Source of the DNA: VYFG01 sp965248685
Lineage (GTDB): Bacteria > Pseudomonadota > Gammaproteobacteria > Arenicellales > Poriferihabitantaceae
Length of the DNA stretch: 64,000 bases
Reading direction: 5' to 3'
NCBI GenBank assembly: GCA_965248685.1
Contig: CBDFKC010000003.1
Coordinates: forward strand, 2,294,001 to 2,358,000
In this document: positions 8,482-14,001 of the stretch, piece after piece
Numbering within the stretch: position 1 is the stretch's first letter
How the letters are laid out: the number at the start of each line of letters is the position of its first letter
Program-made: the position numbers and the translations under genes
The notes under the pieces: generated by a model
What the model saw: the letters and a program-made list of their open reading frames with translations, nothing else
What the model was told of the DNA's origin: nothing
The model's database searches: none

Positions 8482-10023
8482 CTATGGACCTGATACCGCC
8501 AGCGAAGTAGCTATTTCTTTTTCTCGGCTGGTGATAAACCCAAGCAATTCCTCGTCTAACCCCGGGTCCAATGCCGGAGGTTCATATTTTTCGAGCCAGC
8601 TTTTGGCCTTTCGCACACCAACTTCATATGCGTCCAGCCTGCCGTCACTTTCCCATTGCTCGTAGGTGACATTGTTTTGCGAGGGAAAGATAAACAGGTT
8701 GCTTTTACGGGTATGCGCCGTTCCCAGGAAATGCCCGCCAGGACCGACTTCTTTCACCGCCTCGAAAATCTCTTCCAGATCATCGAAACGATAACCCTGA
8801 GCAAAATGATAAAACGCATCTACCTGTTCAAAATCAATCATGGCTTTGCCATAACTTTGGGTCAAGGATCCCTCCATCAACCCGCCAGACATGGTCAACC
8901 AATTAGCGTCTGACAAAAAGCAGGGGAACATGCCCCACATTGAATCATAACCTGCCTGGATATCCACGGACTTGGAAGTGGCTACATTCATGATTGCACG
9001 GTGGGGGAGTTTGTAAAATCGCGCCATTTTACTGGTCATTAACTGCACCATGGCCGAATCAGGGGTACCGTGCACCGGCGCACCAGTATTTAGTGCTACG
9101 GTCATGGCGGGAACACCGAATACCATGGGGCATCCTGGTCTGATCAACTGGGCATAGGCCACCGCCATCAAGGCTTCGGCGGTAATCACACCCATTGTTC
9201 CCACGGTGCTGGCAGGCGTACTCGCCGCTGCCATTGAGAAAGGCGATAGCAAAACCGCCTGGTTGTTTGCAGCGTATATTTCAAGGGCGCCTAGCATGGT
9301 CTCATCCCAGACTAAAGGCGAGTTACAGTTTAACAAGGAAGTGGTTACGGTCTTATTCATCGCGAAATCTTCACCGAATACCAGTTTCAGCATTTCAATA
9401 GTATCCTGGGCTCGGCTGGGGGCGGTGACATTCCCCATTATCGGTTTATCCGAAAACTTGAGTCCGCTGTACGCCATTTGTAGGTGACGATGGGGAACAG
9501 GTACATCCACCGGTTCAACGATCGGGCCGCCAGCGATATGCACCGATGACGCCATGTGATTGAGTTTTTGAAAACGATGTAAGTCGTCCAGGGTGGCGTA
9601 TCGCCGGGTACCATCAAGGTCGAGGACAAAGGGTGGCCCATAAGAGGGAGAGATGACGCAGCTGCCATCGCCGACCTGAACCGATCTCTCCGGATTCCTC
9701 GCATGATGTATATAGGAAGAAGGAGCCGTAGCAATGAGCGACAATAACTCTTCCCGGCTTATTCGGACCCGTTGCTGACGAATTTCGGCTCCGGTTCGAC
9801 CCCATATCTCAAGTGCTTTATGGTCGCGAAACTCGCATCCCACTTCCTCGATAATGCGCATAGCAAAGTTGTGAATTTGCTCTACCCCGTCTTCATCGAT
9901 AATGTCATACAACGGAATTTTTCGTTGTAACGGTGGCAAATGTACAATTGGCGCGTTCTCTACCTCATGCTTTTTCTGCTTTCGACCACCTTTTCGTTTC
10001 GCTTTTGGGTCTTTGGGTATCAT
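8482..10023 (-). CDS. MttB-family methyltransferase, non-pyrrolysine type
   Basis: The 513-residue protein belongs to the trimethylamine methyltransferase family (PF06253, COG5598). It begins with a basic stretch (KAKRKGGRKQKK) before the TIM-barrel region. Clear family segments include GCEFRDHKALEIW, PAMTVALNTGAPVHGTPDS and SGGLMEGSLTQSYGKAMIDFEQ. The frame is open throughout, with no internal TAG, so it is not a pyrrolysine enzyme. Non-Pyl homologues use other quaternary amines such as glycine betaine, and the substrate here is unknown. No corrinoid protein or reactivase gene, the usual partners, lies within this window. A RidA-family gene follows upstream on the same strand, 214 bases away, with no sign of coupling. 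Confidence 0.85.
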   Translation of the reverse strand: MIPKDPKAKRKGGRKQKKHEVENAPIVHLPPLQRKIPLYDIIDEDGVEQIHNFAMRIIEEVGCEFRDHKALEIWGRTGAEIRQQRVRISREELLSLIATAPSSYIHHARNPERSVQVGDGSCVISPSYGPPFVLDLDGTRRYATLDDLHRFQKLNHMASSVHIAGGPIVEPVDVPVPHRHLQMAYSGLKFSDKPIMGNVTAPSRAQDTIEMLKLVFGEDFAMNKTVTTSLLNCNSPLVWDETMLGALEIYAANNQAVLLSPFSMAAASTPASTVGTMGVITAEALMAVAYAQLIRPGCPMVFGVPAMTVALNTGAPVHGTPDSAMVQLMTSKMARFYKLPHRAIMNVATSKSVDIQAGYDSMWGMFPCFLSDANWLTMSGGLMEGSLTQSYGKAMIDFEQVDAFYHFAQGYRFDDLEEIFEAVKEVGPGGHFLGTAHTRKSNLFIFPSQNNVTYEQWESDGRLDAYEVGVRKAKSWLEKYEPPALDPGLDEELLGFITSREKEIATSLAVSGP

Positions 10024-10237
10024 AAAAATAGATCAAAGTGCACGACAGATAGTACTTGTGATCAGTGGAGCAATTGCGATCAGCATAAATACCATCTGTG
10101 ACGGGTTTAATAATACACTTTTCTGGATATTTAATGAGTTGTTTCTCGAACGGTAAACGAGAATTAGATCGAGCCGCAATGACAACTGGAGCAGTATTTT
10201 CGCATGCAATTCTACAACTATAGAGGGAAAACGATTG

Positions 10238-10624
10238 CTATCGGTGGGCGATTACCCGTATCTCGACTATGGCTTCTTTTTCAACTAGATTTACCACTTC
10301 TATAGCCGTCCACGCCGGATATGGTTCGGAGACAAATTCTTCACGAATACTTCGAAATAAAGACAAGTGTTGGTGCAGGTTAATGTGGTAGGTTGTCATC
10401 TCTACTATATTGCTGAAATTTAACCCCCCGTGTTTCAGCACCGAATCTACATTGCGAAAAGCTTCGCGTATTTGAACTTCGGGAAGGGCGGAGATCGTGT
10501 CATCAGGTCGGGTGCCTGTCAGGCCAGTCAGAAATACAAACCCATCGCACTCCAACCCGGGGGACATGCGCCAATCCTGATAACAAGATTCAAATTGGGG
10601 CGGCCTAATAGCGTGTTTAGACAT
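10238..10624 (-). CDS. RidA (YjgF/YER057c) family protein
   Basis: The 128-residue protein has the compact trimeric RidA fold pattern: FVFLTGLTGTRPDD near residue 30, QIREAFRNVDSVLKHGG around 52, and IVEIRVIAHR at the C-terminus. RidA proteins clear reactive enamine/imine intermediates. The arginine that binds the carboxylate in canonical RidA falls in the segment PAWTAIEVVNL, where Thr occupies the place of the usual Arg. This suggests a Rid subfamily without deaminase activity on 2-aminoacrylate. It is the last gene of a small minus-strand set with a 40-aa protein and an S24-like protein. Confidence 0.85.
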   Translation of the reverse strand: MSKHAIRPPQFESCYQDWRMSPGLECDGFVFLTGLTGTRPDDTISALPEVQIREAFRNVDSVLKHGGLNFSNIVEMTTYHINLHQHLSLFRSIREEFVSEPYPAWTAIEVVNLVEKEAIVEIRVIAHR

Positions 10625-10662
10625 GCTGCCAGTTGTCGAAACAGTATTCTAGTTGGGAATTA

Positions 10663-10785
10663 TTAGGTTTTTCTGGCCCGTACTGATAGCGTCTTGGTGG
10701 CCAGTTCTTGCATAAGCGCTGCTCGGTCTGTGGGCGACAGGTCAAGTGCATCTGCTCGTATATGACTAAATGTGGAAATGCTCAT
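10663..10785 (-). CDS. 40-residue addiction-module-like small protein
   Basis: This short frame was read directly from the bases. The ATG is at 10785 and TAA at 10663-10665, with 40 residues. The central ADALDLSPTDRAALMQEL resembles the N-terminal helix of the small addiction-module component family (TIGR02574-like), and the remainder is a short basic tail. It lies 50 bases downstream of the S24-like gene and 38 bases upstream of ridA on the same strand. The ribosome site is weak (GGAAAA). It may be a truncated antitoxin remnant or a real small protein. No toxin gene is adjacent. Confidence 0.45.
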   Translation of the reverse strand: MSISTFSHIRADALDLSPTDRAALMQELATKTLSVRARKT

Positions 10786-10834
10786 AATAATTTTCCGTAT
10801 CCAAGAATTAGTTGGACAAGCAGCATACCGTAAT

Positions 10835-11140
10835 TCAATAAAATTTTCGGTCCTTTCGCCGCTTACCTGCGCGTTGTATAACTCGCCCTTTTATGGCTCC
10901 AGATCCAGAAACCGGAATATCCAGATAACCAGGTTGTAGTGCGTGGAGTCGCCATTGGTTTGATTCAATCAGTAACTGCCGAAAGATCATCTCTCCATTG
11001 ACCTGGGCAATGACGTAGCAGCCGTGTTCCAGTGAGCCGTTGGGTTCTGTAATCGTGATACATCCTTTGGGAAATTCGGGTTCCATGCTGCTGTCGATTA
11101 CTTGCAGCGCAAATGGTTCGCTTTCGGCGCAGCCTTGCAT
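10835..11140 (-). CDS. Small S24 (LexA/UmuD-like) peptidase-fold protein
   Basis: The 101-residue protein has the beta-rich S24 fold without any DNA-binding domain. DSSMEPEFPKG (residues 16-26) aligns with the LexA serine segment (Ser-Met). GEMIFRQL aligns with the LexA EVTVKRL segment, so Arg replaces the catalytic Lys. The protein therefore probably does not self-cleave in the LexA manner. The C-terminus, AIKGRVIQRAGKRRKDR, is strongly basic. I believe small proteins with this IFRQL feature recur as a family, but I cannot check that here. No clear ribosome site precedes the ATG. It may start a short operon with the 40-aa gene and ridA. Confidence 0.65.
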   Translation of the reverse strand: MQGCAESEPFALQVIDSSMEPEFPKGCITITEPNGSLEHGCYVIAQVNGEMIFRQLLIESNQWRLHALQPGYLDIPVSGSGAIKGRVIQRAGKRRKDRKFY

Positions 11141-11442
11141 GTGATGGGTGGAATTAGGCGGTAATTGTGTGATCCGATCGGGAATCTTAAGTATATATCA
11201 CAGAGAGAAATTTAGACTATTGTGCCGAGGAGAGGCACTTGTCTGCGCTGGCATCATTGTTTCTTAGCGCGTAATGTGGAATTTTGCGGTTTATCCACTC
11301 AACAATGTCAGTCCTTTTCCACCGCTTCTTGGCTCTACTTTTATCTCCTGCTGGTAAGTATACAGTATTCGGGAAGTCCGTTTGTTTGGCGTACCGAACA
11401 AATTCTTAAGCAAATCGGTTTCAATCAATAATGGGAGCATAT
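11141..11442. other. Gap with tRNA-like 21-base segment; likely island edge
   Basis: There is no convincing gene here; the open frame at 11222-11431 has no ribosome site or recognisable product. Bases 11221-11241 resemble the 3' end of tRNA-Leu(CAG) (16500-16519) with one mismatch and one extra base. This segment also contains GTGCC...GGCAC as an inverted repeat. Base composition and gene density change after this point. Confidence 0.4.
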
Positions 11443-11660
11443 ATGGCGACATTGGGGGCGGCATTAGATCAGGAGTTAACCAAATTTTTAATATCCAAAC
11501 TAGAACGGCGGGAAAAAATAGACGATACCCTTTATGCCTGGGCAGATTGGGCGGATAGGGATTTCAGGATGATTGTCAACGATTGTCGCAAGTCTTCGGG
11601 GTCGGCTATGTCGAGGTGGACAAGCTCTACAAGATTTACCAGATAGAGTCGCGGGAATGA
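11443..11660 (+). pseudogene. Small hypothetical protein, probably frameshifted
   Basis: The ATG at 11443 is preceded by GGGAG at a 5-base spacing, a good ribosome site. The original frame reads 67 residues to a stop at 11646, but its last 15 residues (Ser/Arg/Thr-rich) look like out-of-frame sequence. From 11583 another frame reads LSQVFGVGYVEVDKLYKIYQ and stops at 11660, and it looks much more like a natural C-terminus. A single-base indel near 11580-11590 would join the two into about 72 residues. I do not recognise the family. Phage-like origin is possible from the context. Confidence 0.45.
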
Positions 11661-11778
11661 TAGATATTAAACATGTGGACACGGAATGATGTAACAAACG
11701 AATTCTTGAAATTGGGGCATTTATCCAAGAATCGATCACACGATAAAGCATAGATTCCAGAGTCTCATTAGAGCATAC

Positions 11779-11784
11779 TATAAT
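11779..11784 (+). promoter_or_regulatory. Consensus -10 box of the RHH gene
   Basis: TATAAT is a perfect -10 hexamer that ends six bases before the ATG at 11791. A weak -35 (TTCCAG, 11755-11760) sits 18 bases upstream. If used, transcription would start at or within a base or two of the A of the start codon. Confidence 0.5.
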
Positions 11785-11790
11785 TGAATC

Positions 11791-12000
11791 ATGAGCAAAA
11801 TATTAAAGACATTTCGTTTTGATAATTCGACCATTGAGTTGATTAATTATCTAAAAGAGTTTCTTCATTTGGAGAGCAACTCGGCGGTTTTACGACGAGC
11901 ACTAACTCTATTGAAAGTAGTAGTTGAAATACGAAAGTCTGGTGGTCGGCTAGTATCAATTACGAATGATGTTGAGCGAGAAATACATCTAGTCGGATGA
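11791..12000 (+). CDS. Ribbon-helix-helix regulator (CopG/antitoxin-like)
   Basis: This is a 69-residue small DNA-binding-type protein. Residues about 5-45 show the RHH pattern: a strand (LKTFRFDN), a helix (TIELINYLKEFLHL), a turn with SNSAV, and a second helix (LRRALTLLKVVVEIR). The SGGRLVSI segment after it is common in the class of short RHH proteins found on mobile elements. It has no ribosome site and a consensus -10 box lies directly before it, so translation may be leaderless. Its stop overlaps the next gene's ATG (ATGA at 11997-12000). This suggests a two-gene unit, as in toxin-antitoxin pairs, though the partner is not a recognised toxin. Confidence 0.65.
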   Translation: MSKILKTFRFDNSTIELINYLKEFLHLESNSAVLRRALTLLKVVVEIRKSGGRLVSITNDVEREIHLVG

Positions 12001-12143
12001 TAGAATCATATCGAGGCCCCGCCAGTGGCAATATTCCAGGATATGAAATTTCTGATTGGATGGAAGAAGTAGACATATTGTTCGAGCTAACTCAACATGA
12101 AAACCGGATACTTGATGAAAAATGGATATTTGAATCATACTAA
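11997..12143 (+). CDS. 48-residue protein coupled to the RHH regulator
   Basis: This frame was read directly from the bases: ATG at 11997 overlapping the RHH stop, TAA at 12141-12143. The protein is acidic, with features such as SDWMEEVDILFEL and ILDEKWIFESY. No family is recognised. The 4-base ATGA overlap implies translational coupling and a functional link with the RHH protein. It could be a partner or a small toxin-like protein, but the sequence itself does not show a catalytic motif. Confidence 0.5.
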   Translation: MIESYRGPASGNIPGYEISDWMEEVDILFELTQHENRILDEKWIFESY

Positions 12144-12384
12144 TTTTTAAGTAGAGACTCAAATTGGATGATTTTTATTTGGAAATTGATAAAAAAGTTC
12201 CTCGAATTAAGGAAGAGGTTAAATCTTAAATCTCAGTATATCAACGTCAATATTCCCCAACGCTCACTAATCAAATTTCTATCAAAATACTTCATACCAA
12301 GGATCGGCTCGAACGAGGAATGCTCCATAGCAAGTGAAAATAACAGTCAGTTTATTTTTAACTTGTACATACTGGAGAATTCTC

Positions 12385-12569
12385 ATGAAAGACATCCGTT
12401 TAGATGAAGAGGAAGAGAAGAGTCATATAAATATAGCCGAGTATCGTGGCACGAGTATCGTGGCAATAGAGCTGCACAAGCGATTGACGCTATAGATAAC
12501 GCGAAGTGGAGCGCAAAGGTAGTTGTCATATTGATAGCAATAATCGTGCTGGTGATAGTTAAAATATAA
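12385..12569 (+). pseudogene. Small single-pass membrane protein gene broken by a 14-bp duplication
   Basis: The ATG at 12385 has GGAG seven bases upstream. The frame begins MKDIRLDEEEEKSHINIAEY and stops early at 12495. Removing one copy of the tandem 14-base repeat at 12439-12465 restores a 56-residue frame ending at 12569. That repaired frame contains NRAAQAIDAIDNAKWSAK, then a hydrophobic segment VVVILIAIIVLVIV and a terminal Lys-Ile. The repaired protein would be a small acidic-headed single-span membrane protein. The early stop leaves 36 residues without the membrane segment. A hairpin terminator follows at 12586-12613. The family is unknown. Confidence 0.55.
12439..12465 (+). repeat. 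14-bp tandem duplication
   Basis: GAGTATCGTGGCAC (12439-12452) is followed directly by GAGTATCGTGGCA (12453-12465). The extra 14 bases shift the frame of the small membrane protein gene and look like a replication-slippage event. Confidence 0.9.
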
Positions 12570-12585
12570 CGATCTTCGTTTACGG

Positions 12586-12613
12586 TTGACTGGTCGCCTT
12601 AATGGCCAGTCAA
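12586..12613 (+). terminator. Intrinsic terminator candidate after the small membrane gene
   Basis: TTGACTGG pairs perfectly with CCAGTCAA around a 12-base loop and is followed by AATGTTTTG. It lies 17 bases after the repaired stop codon at 12569. Confidence 0.55.
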
Positions 12614-12959
12614 AATGTTTTGCAAGCTGCTATATAGTTAACTCTTAAGGCTTCGGGTTAACAAAAAGTTGACCACTGCATAAAAATACAGCACATTAGA
12701 TAAACCGTATGTTACCCTTGAATGATATGGTAGCAACGCATGAAACGAATCAATGCTACTGCGGTGTGGAAGCCGGTTTATTTATTGAAGATTGCCTAAT
12801 TGTGATCGATAGATAGGCGAGGTCGGGGCAGGTATTTAAATCCTGCATAACCTGGTACCCGTACACTGCAAGCGCACTACTGACGAGTAAATCAGGTTAG
12901 CAGCCTGAGATAGTGTAGTGTATATTTCTCCTACCAACAACTGGAATGAGGATTAAGGA
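12614..12959. other. Long structured leader of the Cys-rich gene
   Basis: No gene is visible. The last 130 bases contain several possible pairings: GCAGG/CCTGC around a TATTTAAAT loop near 12825-12843, AACCTG/CAGGTT, and TACACT...AGTGTA with CACTAC...GTAGTG. These suggest a folded 5' untranslated RNA for the gene at 12960. I cannot match the fold to a known riboswitch. Confidence 0.35.
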
Positions 12960-13223
12960 ATGGCAACATGCAATTCGCAAAATGTGGGTACGATAATCGG
13001 GCGTGGTAGATCAAAAAAGGGCTATAAGAAGGCTTTCAATAAAGCGTTAAGTAATGTGGAGGGTGACGGAAATACAATCTGCGTAGGTGGGACTTGTGCA
13101 ACAGGTAGTTGTGGATTTCGTATTAGTAGTCTTTCTGCTAGTTACGGCATCGAGCCTGAAGGAGAAGATGGGGTGGTTTACACTTCTGAAGTTACGGCAG
13201 ATGGTGATTGCGCGTGTGTCTAA
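12960..13223 (+). CDS. 87-residue Cys/Gly-rich protein of unknown function
   Basis: The start has an upstream GAGG and an adjoining AAGGA. The N-terminal half is basic (GRGRSKKGYKKAFNKAL). The C-terminal half is rich in Gly, Ser and Cys: ICVGGTCATGSCGF followed by an acidic Tyr/Val/Glu segment and a DCACV end. It has six Cys and no signal peptide or membrane span. The basic-leader / Cys-rich-core layout and the Gly-Gly just before the Cys cluster recall modified or disulfide peptide precursors, but no maturation enzyme or exporter is nearby, so this is only an idea. It has its own terminator and a long leader, so it appears to be an independent, possibly well-expressed unit. Confidence 0.6.
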   Translation: MATCNSQNVGTIIGRGRSKKGYKKAFNKALSNVEGDGNTICVGGTCATGSCGFRISSLSASYGIEPEGEDGVVYTSEVTADGDCACV

Positions 13224-13240
13224 AGTTTAGAAACCGATTG

Positions 13241-13268
13241 ATGACAACTAATTAATGACAACCAATTA
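13241..13268 (+). repeat. 14-bp tandem repeat in the 3' untranslated region
   Basis: ATGACAACTAATTA (13241-13254) is followed by ATGACAACCAATTA (13255-13268), with one mismatch. A short hairpin (TGGGC/GCCCA at 13283-13299) comes next, ahead of the main terminator. Confidence 0.75.
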
Positions 13269-13322
13269 ATTTATGATTGAGTTGGGCTGCTAGCGCCCAG
13301 CAACCTCAACCCAAACAATCCT

Positions 13323-13356
13323 AAACCCGCCCAGAGCAATCTCGGCGGGTTTTTTA
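13323..13356 (+). terminator. Strong intrinsic terminator of the Cys-rich gene
   Basis: AACCCGCC pairs perfectly with GGCGGGTT around a 12-base loop, with flanking A/T pairs and a run of six T. It is the nearest strong terminator, 100 bases after the gene at 12960-13223. A group IIC intron-like sequence starts four bases after it. Confidence 0.88.
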
Positions 13357-13359
13357 ATG

Positions 13360-13520
13360 GTGCGCCAGGCATGGCGCTGTTCCGATCACTGTGGTGGTGA
13401 TTGGATAACTAGAGGGTGAAAGTCCCTTACTGGCCCGGCAAGGGGAACGGTTATGATGGTGGACTTAGTTAGCACAAACTGGCAACCCAGGAATTTGCCG
13501 ATACTAAGCACTACAGCGAT
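13360..13520 (+). mobile_element. 5' fragment of a group IIC intron-like element
   Basis: The sequence begins GTGCGCCAGGCATGG, close to the conserved 5' end of group IIC introns (GTGYGCCMGGCATGG type). The first stem GCGCC/GGCGC is intact, and about 40 bases later comes AGAGGGTGAAAGTCCCT, the conserved domain I motif. Group IIC introns are known to insert just behind transcription-terminator hairpins, and this copy begins four bases after one. No reverse-transcriptase frame and no domain V could be found, so it is a truncated remnant. The right boundary is approximate. Confidence 0.55.
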
Positions 13521-13559
13521 TTACTCGACTAAGGTCAGGTCTGGACGTTTTTCACGCCA

Positions 13560-13688
13560 ATGCCCAGTGTTCCGGCTCTATGCCGCCTTGAGGACAATAT
13601 AATGGTGATAAATAAGTACGGGGAGAGAAAAGGGCATCCCCTGGTTACCACTGGTATTGTCGAGGTTGCCAACGAGTGTTCTGAATAG
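13560..13688 (+). mobile_element. Possible decayed insertion-sequence zinc-ribbon fragment
   Basis: One frame reads MPSVPALCRLEDN and INKYGERKGHP from the ATG at 13560. The neighbouring frame continues GYHWYCRGCQRVF before a stop at 13682-13684. Joined by a frameshift, these look like the zinc-binding N-terminus of IS1-type InsA proteins (paired Cys, then YxCRxCxRxF). The rest of the element is not recognisable. The call rests on about 25 residues and is tentative. Confidence 0.3.
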
Positions 13689-14001
13689 AAGTATGAAAGT
13701 CCCGGGAGTTGGGCCGGTTCTATAGGTTCTCCAGCATCTGCCGTCCATTAAAGAGAGATGCAGTCATGGGCGAGATTAACTGACTTATGTTGTCAATGGC
13801 CGACTGTCTCAGCTTTGCCAATTCAGCCAGACACCATTTATTAGCAAAGTGAGTAATCTTCGGCAAAGCGGCCATTCGGCTTTAGATATGGGGCGTTATA
13901 TAAAACAGGGTATAAACGCCTGCCCTGACCACTCCTGTTGCTTCAGCAAACCAGGCAGGTTTTGTATTGCTTTGTTCTAACATTATTTGCCGACAATTCG
14001 A
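13689..14001. other. Non-coding stretch between mobile remnants and the beta-helix gene
   Basis: No frame of interest was found. A second GTATGAAAGTCCCGGG stretch (13691-13706) recalls the intron domain I motif but has no supporting structure. A long-loop inverted repeat, CCTGCC (about 13919) with GGCAGG (about 13954), lies downstream of the minus-strand lipoprotein gene and could act as a weak terminator for it. Confidence 0.35.

Noticed and set aside
11350..11365. SOS-box-like CTGGTAAGTATACAG
   Set aside because: The CTG and CAG halves are separated by nine bases rather than ten, and no SOS gene follows, so it does not meet the LexA box pattern.
11222..11431. Open frame of 69 codons
   Set aside because: It lacks a ribosome site and family character and runs through the tRNA-like segment.
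12168..12407. Open frame of 79 codons
   Set aside because: It has no ribosome site and a low-complexity AT-rich composition, and it overlaps the start of a better-supported gene (12385).
13691..13706. Second GTATGAAAGTCCCGGG intron-like motif
   Set aside because: There is no flanking stem or domain V, so it was not called a separate intron.
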